This document shows, piece after piece, positions 43,929 to 52,081 of a stretch of DNA of 64,000 bases. The position numbers and the translations under genes are program-made. Position 1 is the stretch's first letter; each line of letters opens with the position of its first letter. The DNA comes from Streptomyces sp. ML-6 (GTDB lineage: Bacteria; Actinomycetota; Actinomycetes; Streptomycetales; Streptomycetaceae). Under the pieces are notes generated by a model. The model saw only the letters and a program-made list of their open reading frames with translations, was not told the DNA's origin and ran no database searches. Where the stretch lies: assembly GCF_030116705.1 (NCBI RefSeq), contig NZ_JAOTIK010000002.1, positions 682,001 through 746,000 of the forward strand, read 5' to 3'.

Positions 43929-44240
43929 TCAGCCGGCGGCCATGTGGTTGGCGTCGTTCTCGGCGTCGTTCAGGATGTTCGACGCCTTGTTTCCGCTGAT
44001 ACCGACCATCTCGAGCAGCTCGGAGAGCCCTTCGAGACCGTACGTGAGCCCCTGGCCCGTCGAGTTGACGAACTTGTGGTACTCCTTCGCGTACACGTCG
44101 TCCTTGCCGCCCGCGGTTTTGTTCTCCAGGTTGATGCGGTCGTTGAGCACACCGAGTTCCCCGACGATCCTGGAGATGTCGCCGAACTGGGTGAAACGCC
44201 GCTTCAGGTCCTGCGGAACGCTCAGGGTCCCGTCAGCCAT
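43929..44240 (-). CDS. small type VII secretion-associated protein
   Basis: A 103-aa, mostly helical protein (LKRRFTQFGDISRIVGELGVLNDRINLENK, then LTYGLEGLSELLEMVGISGNKASNILNDAENDA) without a signal peptide. Its start overlaps the YbaB-like gene by 8 nt, and it precedes the giant toxin by 34 nt. Size, helical make-up and position suggest a WXG100-like partner or chaperone for the toxin; no WxG motif is present. Confidence 0.7.
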   Translation of the reverse strand: MADGTLSVPQDLKRRFTQFGDISRIVGELGVLNDRINLENKTAGGKDDVYAKEYHKFVNSTGQGLTYGLEGLSELLEMVGISGNKASNILNDAENDANHMAAG

Positions 44241-44691
44241 AGAACTCGTCCTCCTCGCCGCGGCCACCGGCCGGCTTCTTCCGGTCCCCCAGCACCGTCC
44301 CGGTCAGACCGTCGGGCTGCATCTCCCGCAGCGGGGCGAGCAGTTCGTCCAGTTCGCCCCCGCCGAAGAGGCCCTTGGCCAGGTCGTCCTGAGTGCCCAT
44401 CAGCGGGCGCACGGAGCCGCTCACCTTGTTGGTCATCTCGAGCCGGGCCGCATTGACCGTGGTCTTCAGCACCTCGGCGAGCTGGGCCGCGGGCATCGTG
44501 CGGTAGCCCTCGGTGTGGAACTTGAAGGAGAGGACCTCGCCGTGGGCGTTGACCGTGGCGGTCACCATCCGGTCCTTGGAGGTCGCCGTGGCGGACGCCG
44601 TGGCGAGTTCCTCCTGAACCCGCTGGATTTTTTTGGTCTGTTCCGCGAGACCGGCCATGGCCTCCGCGAACTGCTCCTGGAACGACACCAT
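44233..44691 (-). CDS. YbaB/EbfC-like protein in the ESX operon
   Basis: A 152-aa protein: an N-terminal coiled helix (FAEAMAGLAEQTKKIQRVQEELATASAT), a central strand pattern (MVTATVNAHGEVLSFKFH) and a second helix (LAEVLKTTVNAARLEMTNK), the layout of the YbaB/EbfC nucleoid-associated fold. A flexible tail follows. The start overlaps the previous stop as TGATG. In ESX loci such proteins (EspL-like) accompany substrates, so a chaperone role is as likely as DNA binding. Confidence 0.75.
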   Translation of the reverse strand: MVSFQEQFAEAMAGLAEQTKKIQRVQEELATASATATSKDRMVTATVNAHGEVLSFKFHTEGYRTMPAAQLAEVLKTTVNAARLEMTNKVSGSVRPLMGTQDDLAKGLFGGGELDELLAPLREMQPDGLTGTVLGDRKKPAGGRGEEDEFYG

Positions 44692-45344
44692 CAGTCCTGC
44701 TCCTCCTCGTCCTTCGCGTCCTTCGCGGCCTCCGCCGCTTCCAGTGCGTCCACCGCGCGGGTCAGGTCCGCGGCGGACAGCCGCAGGGCCACGGGGCCCG
44801 TCGGGTTGAGGTACAGGTCCTGCCCCTCGGGCACGAGCGCGAACGCCTCGGCGACGGGCAGCACCCGATGGGCGAGCGCCCCCGCCCGTTCCAGGTGGGC
44901 GGGGGCGGTGAAGACCGGCACGACCGGGTCGCCGTCCGGGGTGCAGGCGCTCACCGCGCCACCGCCGGGCGCGGTCAGTACGGCCAGCTCGGCCCTGATC
45001 ACGGCGAGGGCGACGTCCTCGACCGGCCCGTAACCGGTGGCCGCCAACTGCATGGCGGCGTCCACGTCGTCGGTCGGTTCGGGCCAGCCCAGCATGCCCG
45101 GCGAGGGCCGGTACCCGTCGTTGTGCTGCCATTCGGCGATCTCGCCGGCGGCGTCCGAACGCCACTGCCCGATCACCGCCCACAACGGGGGCTCGCCCTC
45201 CCCGCGCCACGCGGGGTCCACCATGCCGAACCAGTGGTCGGGCGCGGCGCGCGCCGCCGCCCGGATGTCGTCGGGCACCGGCGGTACGGCGGGCTTCCCG
45301 CCCGTGGCGTCGGCGCCGTCCGTCGCTTCCCCTGCGGAACTCAT
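44691..45344 (-). CDS. type VII secretion-associated protein (SseB-like)
   Basis: A 217-aa acidic soluble protein: APDHWFGMVDPAWRGEGEPPLWAVIGQWRSD near the N-terminus, then VPVFTAPAHLERAG and LYLNPTGPVALRLSAADL, which resemble the SseB N-terminal domain found in streptomycete ESX operons. It ends in a Lys/Glu-rich tail. The ATG overlaps the preceding stop (ATGA at 45341-45344). It probably works in the cytoplasm, but its function is unproven. Confidence 0.7.
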   Translation of the reverse strand: MSSAGEATDGADATGGKPAVPPVPDDIRAAARAAPDHWFGMVDPAWRGEGEPPLWAVIGQWRSDAAGEIAEWQHNDGYRPSPGMLGWPEPTDDVDAAMQLAATGYGPVEDVALAVIRAELAVLTAPGGGAVSACTPDGDPVVPVFTAPAHLERAGALAHRVLPVAEAFALVPEGQDLYLNPTGPVALRLSAADLTRAVDALEAAEAAKDAKDEEEQD

Positions 45345-47506
45345 CGCCCGATCACACCCGTTCCGGTGCCGGACTCCGTGCCCCACACCTCTTCGTCCTC
45401 CGAGAGCCACACGTTGCGCTGCCGGTCGGCGCCGTTGCCCCCGCCCGGGGCACCGCCGCCCATGCCCATCGGGGGCATGAAGGGCATGCCCCCGGTGCCC
45501 GAGGTCTGGGCGGTGCGGCCCAGGGCGCCGAGCGACTGGGTGGGCACGCCGCTGGTCACCGCCGTGGTGGCAGTGGGCACCGGGGGCAGCCCCAGGGCGG
45601 TGCGCGCCCGGTTGCTGATCCCGGACACCGTGGAGACCGGTTCGCGGATCGCGTTGCCGTTGTTGTCCACCAGCTTGCGCAGGGTGTCGGTGGTGTTCTT
45701 CGACCCGCCGAAGAGGTCGCCGCTCGTGGTGGGGGGACGGCGCTGGCCGTTCAGCAGCTCCTCGACGGTCTTGGGGGCGCGGGTCCGCAGGTTGTTGCTG
45801 CTCTCGGTGATGTGCTTTCCCTGCGGGTCGGTGAGGGTTCCGTCGGGGTTGACCCGGGAGCCCGGCGGCACGGTGAGCTTTCCGCCGTAGACGTTGGTCA
45901 GCGGCTTGCCGTCCGGGCCGATCAGGTTCCCCTGGGCGTCCACCTTGGTGCCCTTGGGGACGACGACGTTGCCCTCGGCGTCGACACGGAAGCCCCGCGT
46001 CAGGTCACCGGAGGTGGAACCACTCGGGAACGTCGGCGGCTTGGGGCCGGTGGTGGCGGGGGGAACGATCTTCCCGCCGGACCCGATGGTCGAACCGGGC
46101 GGCACCACCAGGGGCAGGCCGTCCGGGCCGAGAACGGGCTTGCCCTTGGAGTCGGTGACGGCACCGGTCCTGGGGTCGATGCGCGAGCCGGACGGAACCG
46201 TCAGGGGCCCGCCGTTGGGTCCGGTCGTGCCGCCCGTGCCGCCGCTGGGGCCGGTGACCGGGTTCGGAGTGCTGAGATTGAGGTTCTTGTTCTTGAGCAG
46301 GTCGGCCGAGGAGCCGCCGATGCCCCCGCTCGGACCGGTCACCGGGGGCGGCACGTCGATGCTCGAGCCGTCGCCGCCCGTGCCACCGCCTTCCCCGCCG
46401 GCCCCGCCGCCTTCGCCGCCCGCCCCGCCGCCGAACATCTCCTTGAACTTGTTGAGGAACTCGTCACCGGTACCACCGGCACCACCGGCTCCGCCGCCCG
46501 CCGGACCGTAGAACTTCTCCTGATCCTCGGAGGTCAGCGAGATGGTGAACGTCGACTTCACGATGGAGTTCGCGTCGGAGAACTTGCGGCTGGCGATGTT
46601 GTAGGTGTTCGCCAGATTGGTCATCGTCTCCGCCGACGCGTCGTCGAGACCGGTCTTGACGTGGGCGAGCCATTGGTTCTTGGCGGCGGTTTCGATGCTG
46701 TTCCAGTCGAGACCGCTGACCGTGGCGTCATGGTCCGAGGAGGGGTTGAGGCTGTCCATCACCTTGAGGAACTCGCCGTTCAGGTGGGTGAACGCCATGG
46801 CGACGGAGCCGGTTTCCTTCGTCGCTCCATTGAAGGAAACCGATGTCTTCGTGTCGAACCAGGTGGAGAAGTTTTCCTGCAACTTTTTTATGCTGGCGGT
46901 CAGTTGGGTGCTCACATCGGTGAGATTGTTCTTCAGCGTTCCCCCCAGGTAGTAGGACTGGGTCTCCTGGAGGGCGCGCTTCACCGCCTGGAGGGTGGCC
47001 TCGAAGATTTCCGCGGACTCGCCCTCGATTTCCTCGGACCCGTTCCCCACGTTCTCGGCCCACTTGTTGAACTCGGCGATCCATCCGTCCGTCCACGCGT
47101 CCATGTTGGCGAGGATCTCGGCCGCCTTTTTCGACACCAGCGGATCGGCGTCCTTGTTGGTCCCGGCCAGGACGGATTTCAGAATGGGGCCCGGCGCTGC
47201 CGTGAACTCGCTCAGGGCGCCGGGGCCGTTGCCGAAGTCCGCCCAGTTGTAGCCGAACCCGAACATGAGCCACTGCTCGTCCTCCCGGAGGGGAAAGGCG
47301 AACGCGTAGTACCCGTCCAGGCCCCATTGCTTCGCCTGGTGCTCCGGGTTGCCGTCAAACCACGCACCATTCACCTCTTTGGTGATCCACCGCTTGGACC
47401 CCGGACCCGCCACCTGGTTCCGGTCCGGGAGCTTGGTGGTCCCGTCGTGAAACATGGCGAGGATGTCCTCCCACTTGGCGGGCATTCCGGAAGGTGCCTC
47501 GGCCAT
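45341..47506 (-). CDS. 721-aa ESX substrate-like protein with Gly/Pro repeat tail
   Basis: Residues ~1-330 are globular and helical, with Trp-rich segments (MPAKWEDILAMFH, WDxYYAFAFPL-like, FGFGYNWADFG) and a long helical part (AWTDGWIAEFNKWAENVG to TMTNLANTYNIASRKF). A Gly-rich hinge leads into ~20-residue repeats of the form VPPGSRIDPRTGAVTDSKGK, with P-G-S and GPDGxPL motifs repeated at least six times (~430-620). It then ends in a Pro/Gly/Asn-rich tail. YNWAD fits the YxxxD/E secretion signal. The operon position among WXG100-like genes suggests a secreted or wall-spanning component. No known enzyme domain was recognised. Confidence 0.7.
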   Translation of the reverse strand: MAEAPSGMPAKWEDILAMFHDGTTKLPDRNQVAGPGSKRWITKEVNGAWFDGNPEHQAKQWGLDGYYAFAFPLREDEQWLMFGFGYNWADFGNGPGALSEFTAAPGPILKSVLAGTNKDADPLVSKKAAEILANMDAWTDGWIAEFNKWAENVGNGSEEIEGESAEIFEATLQAVKRALQETQSYYLGGTLKNNLTDVSTQLTASIKKLQENFSTWFDTKTSVSFNGATKETGSVAMAFTHLNGEFLKVMDSLNPSSDHDATVSGLDWNSIETAAKNQWLAHVKTGLDDASAETMTNLANTYNIASRKFSDANSIVKSTFTISLTSEDQEKFYGPAGGGAGGAGGTGDEFLNKFKEMFGGGAGGEGGGAGGEGGGTGGDGSSIDVPPPVTGPSGGIGGSSADLLKNKNLNLSTPNPVTGPSGGTGGTTGPNGGPLTVPSGSRIDPRTGAVTDSKGKPVLGPDGLPLVVPPGSTIGSGGKIVPPATTGPKPPTFPSGSTSGDLTRGFRVDAEGNVVVPKGTKVDAQGNLIGPDGKPLTNVYGGKLTVPPGSRVNPDGTLTDPQGKHITESSNNLRTRAPKTVEELLNGQRRPPTTSGDLFGGSKNTTDTLRKLVDNNGNAIREPVSTVSGISNRARTALGLPPVPTATTAVTSGVPTQSLGALGRTAQTSGTGGMPFMPPMGMGGGAPGGGNGADRQRNVWLSEDEEVWGTESGTGTGVIGR

Positions 47507-47510
47507 GGTT

Positions 47511-47888
47511 TCACTTTCCCTTCGGGGTCAGGATCTCGAGGAGTTCGTCGGCGAGGGAGCCACCCATGGTCGTGGAGTCGTCCTCGGCCTCCTTGTGCGC
47601 GCCCTCCACGTCCCGCAGGGCGGCCGAGAAGCTGTCCAGGAGCTTGATGGCGTTGTCGTACCGGGTGCGCATGTTGGTGCGATAGATCTCCAGCTCGGTT
47701 TCCAGCGCCTTCGCCGACATGCTCTTCTCGGGGTTCCCGATGGCGAGGGGGATCTTCGACCCCATGCTCACGTAGTTCGGGTTGACCGTGAGGTCGCGCC
47801 GGAAGCGGGGGATCTCCTGGTTGGCGTACTTGAGATAGACGCCGTCGGTCGACTGGAAGATGTCGCCCGGGTTCTCGTCAGCGGCCAT
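47511..47888 (-). CDS. small ESX-associated helical protein
   Basis: A 125-aa protein with a central helix pair (SAKALETELEIYRTNMRTRYDNAIKLLDSFSAAL and LADELLEILTPK). An N-terminal YANQE fits the YxxxE type VII secretion signal. It has no signal peptide and no WxG. It sits 4 nt upstream of the 721-aa gene and is probably a co-secreted partner or chaperone. Confidence 0.7.
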   Translation of the reverse strand: MAADENPGDIFQSTDGVYLKYANQEIPRFRRDLTVNPNYVSMGSKIPLAIGNPEKSMSAKALETELEIYRTNMRTRYDNAIKLLDSFSAALRDVEGAHKEAEDDSTTMGGSLADELLEILTPKGK

Positions 47889-47929
47889 GTCCGTACCTCA
47901 CCTGGTGGAAGTCGACTCGGTCGGGAAGG

Positions 47930-48229
47930 TCAGCTGCCCTGGAGGGTGCCCAGGGTGCGGCCGCCCTCCTGGTCCCCGTCGATCTGCCGGGAGTGCATCC
48001 GCTGAAGGGTCGTCATGGCGGTCCCGTACTGGGTCTCGAGCTGGACCTTGATCCTCTTCAGCTCGTCGTTGAACTCCTCCCAGGACGTACGGGTCTGACC
48101 GGTCAGGGTGTCGCGCAGGGCGGTGAAGTTGTTCTCCATCCAGGTGAGGGCCTCACGCATTTCCGTTTGGGCCGTCTGCATGTTCCGGATGGCGTCCTGG
48201 ACCCCTTGGTGGCTGATTTTGACGGTCAT
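47930..48229 (-). CDS. WXG100 family ESX protein
   Basis: A 99-aa protein with the size and helix-turn-helix hairpin of WXG100 secretion substrates: helix 1 GVQDAIRNMQTAQTEMREALTWMENNF, a turn at SWEEF (Trp50, W-x-E in place of W-x-G) and helix 2 FNDELKRIKVQLETQYGTAMTTLQRMH. It starts at ATG 48229. It likely forms a heterodimer with the adjacent 115-aa protein. Confidence 0.82.
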   Translation of the reverse strand: MTVKISHQGVQDAIRNMQTAQTEMREALTWMENNFTALRDTLTGQTRTSWEEFNDELKRIKVQLETQYGTAMTTLQRMHSRQIDGDQEGGRTLGTLQGS

Positions 48230-48295
48230 GGCAGAACTCCTCGTGTGGCGGCGGTGAGATCGGGAAGGTCGGGGGCGGGGCGAGTGACGGGAGAG

Positions 48296-48643
48296 TTACT
48301 TGGGGTTGATCTCGCCGGAGATGCCGGCGGCGTAGGTGTTCGCGTCGAACTCGGCGTCCACGAGGAGCTGCTTGGCCATCGCGGTGCCCTCGCGGAAGAA
48401 CTGGGTGCGCTGCATGACCCTGTTGTGGAGCTTGAGCCACTCGTCGATGCCCGCGGCGTGGGTCTCCGAGGAAACCGCCTGGTAGGCCGCCCGGACCTGA
48501 CCCTGGATGGTCTTGACCTTGACGCCCGCCTCGTCCATGTCGGTGAGGTGCCGGTCCAGCGTCTTCAGCGTTTCGAGCATCGCTGTCTCGTCGTTGGACA
48601 GGCCGTCGGCCGAATTGATGTTGAAGCCGGAGACATCAGGCAT
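48296..48643 (-). CDS. WXG100-like ESX protein (partner)
   Basis: A 115-aa protein and first gene of the effector operon. The ATG at 48643 follows AGGAGGACCTCC on the coding strand, an almost perfect ribosome-binding site. It has two long helices (LSNDETAMLETLKTLDRHLTDMDEAG and IDEWLKLHNRVMQRTQFFREGTAMAKQLLVDAEF) joined by a middle helix (VRAAYQAVSSETHAAG). It has no WxG, but size, fold and position match ESX partners. Confidence 0.75.
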   Translation of the reverse strand: MPDVSGFNINSADGLSNDETAMLETLKTLDRHLTDMDEAGVKVKTIQGQVRAAYQAVSSETHAAGIDEWLKLHNRVMQRTQFFREGTAMAKQLLVDAEFDANTYAAGISGEINPK

Positions 48644-48903
48644 GGAGGTCCTCCTGGACTCTGCTGGAACACGGTGACACCACGGGTGCACGGCAGGCCG
48701 ACCGCACCGGGAATGAATCCCTCCAGGTCGGCTGATCATCAGATTAATACGCGGTGCGGGATCTTGGTACGCGCGCTCACGGGCAATCTGAATGTTCATC
48801 TTCGATATGCGTGTGAGCTGCGGTGATGTGGCAGAAAGCGCGTGCCCGAAGGCCTCCCCATCCTCAAGGAAAGCTCAATTCCCTTAAGGAGCAGGGCAGT
48901 CGG
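48644..48903 (-). promoter_or_regulatory. candidate promoter/operator of the effector operon
   Basis: On the minus strand TATTAAT (48749-48743) is an unusually AT-rich -10-like box in this GC-rich region. It is followed at once by the perfect palindrome CTGATnATCAG (48732-48742), where a repressor would overlap the transcription start. The spacer also holds the 3' flank of eccB, with ccttaagg at ~48886. No gene was seen. Confidence 0.4.
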
Positions 48904-50349
48904 TTATCCGGACGCCTCGTTCGCCGACGCCTCCACGAGCCCCTGCGCCAACAGGGCGGCCTCGTCCAGCGCGGGTCCGGACGCGAGCATCCCGAGCACG
49001 GCGGACGGTACGGGGACGGACTGCTCGGTGCCGTAGCCGAGTTGCTCGAGCGTCTTTTTGCCCCCGGGCACCGGGTACTTGGCACCCGTCTCGGTGACCA
49101 GGTAGTGGGCCGTGCCGGTGCCCGCGGAGGACAGTGCCGTGACGAGGGCGCCGCCCCCGGGACGTACCGCGAAGAGGTCGGCGGTGCCGGAACTCGCCGA
49201 GATCCCGGGCTGGTTGGACACCGGGCGGCCCCCCAGCCGCTCCGCGCCGGGCAGGACGACCGAGACGGTCGGCCGGCCGTCCGCGGTGCCGATGACGGCG
49301 CACACGGCCTCGTCCGCCGCGGCCGGCATGGGCTCGGGCAGCTCGGTCGGGACGGTGCCGCCCCCGGCCGCCAACAGCCGGGTGTGCTTGGTGTCCTGAT
49401 GGCGTGCCAGATCGTCCGGGCCGATCTCGGGAAGGGTGACGGCTCCTCCCGCGTAGGCGGTCCGCTGGGTGCGGGGATCGCCCTTCAGGAGCGCCTCCTC
49501 CAGCGCGGTGACCGGGGTCAGGCCGTGCTCCGTCAGCAGGTAGTGGCGGCCGGAGCCGGCGAAGAGCTGCCCGATCCTCGTGGGGCGGCCGGCCAGCGCC
49601 GGGCCCGCCTTGCCGCGCCCCGACACCTCCGGCACCGCCAGGTCCGGCCCCGCGGGCAGGGCGTTGAGGAAGGCGTCCGGGACCGGGCGCACCCCGCTCC
49701 GGTCGTGCCCCAGTGCCTGGACCGCGTAGTTCGCGGTGTCGAGCCGCAGCCGGGTGCCGTGCCAGAGCAGGTACGTGACCCCGCCCGGGACGCTGCGGAC
49801 CAGGGTGGCCCGGTCCGAGGTGACGGGCCTGCCCTCGGCCTCCAGGCCGACGGCCAGGACGAGCCGCGGCTGTCCGGTGTCCCCGGCCGGGGCGGCACAC
49901 ACCGACCAGGCGTCCCGGCTGAGGGAGCCCGGCCGGGGCAGCGGGTCCGGCGCGCCGACGATGCCCAGGGTCGCACCGCGCGGGGCGTCCTCCAGGGAGG
50001 CGGGCTCGACGCCCACCGTCCGCATCCGGCTGCCCGCCAGCAGCTTGGCCGAGGTCTCGTTCAGCACCGGGTGCAGGACGCCGTCGAGCGTGAGGTAGCG
50101 GGCGCCCGAACGCTCGTCGATCACCAGGGTCCCGGTGGCCTTCCACGCGTTCGAACCGCCCGGTACCACCAGCCCGTACACCGTGACGCCGAGCGCGGCC
50201 AGCACCGCGACGACGAGGCCGATGACGAAGCCCTTGGAGGTCCGCCGGTGCGCCGACTCGGGGGCGTCCGGGTCGTCCCGGAGCATCCCCAGCGACAGCC
50301 GGCTCATGACGAACATGTGCGCGTGGACCTGGTCCCGCCTGGACTGCAT
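48904..50349 (-). CDS. eccB: type VII secretion core protein EccB
   Basis: A 481-aa protein with a short cytoplasmic N-terminus carrying the EccB signature RRDQVHAHMFVMSRLSLGML, then DPDAPESAHRRTSKG. One transmembrane helix follows (FVIGLVVAVLAALGVTVYGLVVP), then a large extracellular repeat domain with several strands of the form YLLWHGTRLRLDTANYAVQALG. EccB is a structural part of the ESX inner-membrane complex. The ATG at 50349 follows AAGGCAAGG. It lies directly downstream of eccD and upstream of the effector operon, all on one strand. Confidence 0.95.
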   Translation of the reverse strand: MQSRRDQVHAHMFVMSRLSLGMLRDDPDAPESAHRRTSKGFVIGLVVAVLAALGVTVYGLVVPGGSNAWKATGTLVIDERSGARYLTLDGVLHPVLNETSAKLLAGSRMRTVGVEPASLEDAPRGATLGIVGAPDPLPRPGSLSRDAWSVCAAPAGDTGQPRLVLAVGLEAEGRPVTSDRATLVRSVPGGVTYLLWHGTRLRLDTANYAVQALGHDRSGVRPVPDAFLNALPAGPDLAVPEVSGRGKAGPALAGRPTRIGQLFAGSGRHYLLTEHGLTPVTALEEALLKGDPRTQRTAYAGGAVTLPEIGPDDLARHQDTKHTRLLAAGGGTVPTELPEPMPAAADEAVCAVIGTADGRPTVSVVLPGAERLGGRPVSNQPGISASSGTADLFAVRPGGGALVTALSSAGTGTAHYLVTETGAKYPVPGGKKTLEQLGYGTEQSVPVPSAVLGMLASGPALDEAALLAQGLVEASANEASG

Positions 50350-50471
50350 TCCTTGCCTTTCCGACCGGGCACCGCCCGGCACACGAGGACCAGGGCCCCG
50401 GGGGTCGGGGCCTTCGGCCGGGGAACCCCGGGACCGGGCCGTCGTCCGGCGTCCGCCGCCGGGCGACGGGC

Positions 50472-51905
50472 TCAGCCGTTGAGGCCCCGCAGGTACTGGT
50501 AGAGGCCGGCGACGAGCAGGGCCAGCGGGACGAGAACGATGGCGAAGAGCAGGTGGAGCAGGTCGACCGCACGCCCCCAGTAGGGCACCAGCCGGCGGCC
50601 GGGGAGCGTCCACCCCGTGATGGCGAGCACGGCGGCGACGGCCAGCAGACCGGCGAGCAGCAGCGGCCGGGAGCCGTCCGGCACGTGCAGGACCAGACGC
50701 ACCGTCAGCAGTACGGCACCGTAGGCGGCCGGCAGGACGACGGCGAGGCGCTGCCACGCGCCGCCGATCGCCCGCGCGTGCGTGAACAGGAGCGCGCACA
50801 GCACCGAGGCCAGGGTGAGCGGCGCCCAGGACGTCTCGAACGCCAGCACCGTGAGGCAGCCCGCGGCCACCAGGCCGGTGGCGCCGTAGAGACCGGTGAG
50901 GTAGCCGTCCGCGACGGCGCCCCGGGTGGCGATCTGCTCGTCCGGGGTGGGGTCGATGCCCTCCTGGAGCTGCCCGGCGTTGGTGGGCAGCAGCGGCACC
51001 TTCAGGCCCGACAGGCGGAACGCCAGGGAGGGCAGGAAGTTCCCCAGCAGGACGATCACCAGGACCAGCGGGGCGGCCGTGGCGGCGGCCGGTGCGCCGA
51101 ACAGCATGACGGCGCCCCCGATCGCGCCGAGCACCGCGGCCAGGGCGGTGCCCAGGAACAACGGGGCGCACGCGCCGACGGCGGCGACCCCGAGCACGGC
51201 GGCCCCGGCCGCCGCGGAGCAGCCCGCCAGCAGCCGGGCACCCAGTTCCGCATCGGTCCCGGACCCCTGCGGCACCAGCGCACCGGCCAGGGCGAGGAAG
51301 GGCACGGCTGCCGCGCCGAGCGCACCGCCCGCCCCGACGTCGCCGACCGCCCGTGCGGCGGCCCCCGCACCTGCCAGCAGGACGCCCGCGGTCGCCGCCG
51401 CGCAGACCGCCCGCAGCCCCGCGGGGCCGGGCTGCAGCAGGAGCAGCAGGCCGGTGGCGAGGGCGCACAGGGCGAGCGCGGTCATGAGGTGGTGCGACCA
51501 CAGGGGCCGCCAGGAGTCTGGGCGTTCCCGCAACCGGCCGGAGAGCCCGTCCACCAGGTCGTCGTAATGGATCTCGGGCAGGGCGTCCCCGCGCAGGCGC
51601 AGGTGCACCGTCTCGCCGTCGCGCAGACCCAGGTCGCCGAGGGTGTTCTCGTCGTCGAGCGGTTCCTGGCCGAGGCGTTGGAGCACCCACCCGCCGGACT
51701 GGAGCCCGCGCTCGTGGAGGTCGTCGCCCCCGTGGTCGACGATGGTCGGCAGCAGGTCGGCGAGTACGACGTCGGACGGCACGGCGAGTTCGACGGAACG
51801 GTCGGGCGTCAGCACCGTGAGGCGGCACAGGGGGGCCGCGGATATGTCAGTCAAGCGCGTTTCATCGCCTTCCAGGACGGTGGTCGACGCGGTCGGATTG
51901 ATCAC
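50472..51905 (-). CDS. eccD: type VII secretion channel protein EccD
   Basis: About 477 aa: an N-terminal ubiquitin-like domain (CRLTVLTPDRSVELAVPSDVVLADLLPTIV to GETVHLRLRG) followed by about 11 hydrophobic transmembrane helices, the diagnostic EccD layout. EccD lines the ESX membrane channel. The GTG at 51905 is the most upstream start but lacks a clear ribosome-binding site; a TTG about 18 codons inside (LTDISAAPLCRL) may be the real start, since homology begins there. Confidence 0.93.
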   Translation of the reverse strand: MINPTASTTVLEGDETRLTDISAAPLCRLTVLTPDRSVELAVPSDVVLADLLPTIVDHGGDDLHERGLQSGGWVLQRLGQEPLDDENTLGDLGLRDGETVHLRLRGDALPEIHYDDLVDGLSGRLRERPDSWRPLWSHHLMTALALCALATGLLLLLQPGPAGLRAVCAAATAGVLLAGAGAAARAVGDVGAGGALGAAAVPFLALAGALVPQGSGTDAELGARLLAGCSAAAGAAVLGVAAVGACAPLFLGTALAAVLGAIGGAVMLFGAPAAATAAPLVLVIVLLGNFLPSLAFRLSGLKVPLLPTNAGQLQEGIDPTPDEQIATRGAVADGYLTGLYGATGLVAAGCLTVLAFETSWAPLTLASVLCALLFTHARAIGGAWQRLAVVLPAAYGAVLLTVRLVLHVPDGSRPLLLAGLLAVAAVLAITGWTLPGRRLVPYWGRAVDLLHLLFAIVLVPLALLVAGLYQYLRGLNG

Positions 51906-52081
51906 ATTAACTTGTGGGTGCAGTCTGTACGTTGTGGGGTGCCGTCATGATCGGCAACCCCGCGTCCACCCACCCCGGCCTGCGCACATTCGCCGCCGGC
52001 CGTACCCCGGGCGTTTGTCGTCCCGTCACTTCGAAGACATGACACAACAACCGTCGGCACCCCCCAGGAAGGCGATCCCCT
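51906..52081. promoter_or_regulatory. divergent eccD/eccC promoter region
   Basis: A 176-bp spacer between the divergent eccD and eccC genes. A 9-bp inverted repeat (ggggtgccg at 51936-51944; cggcacccc at 52055-52063), with nearby gttgtg/cacaac elements, lies at both edges and could serve a shared regulator. GGAAGG at ~52067 is the eccC ribosome-binding site. Confidence 0.4.
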
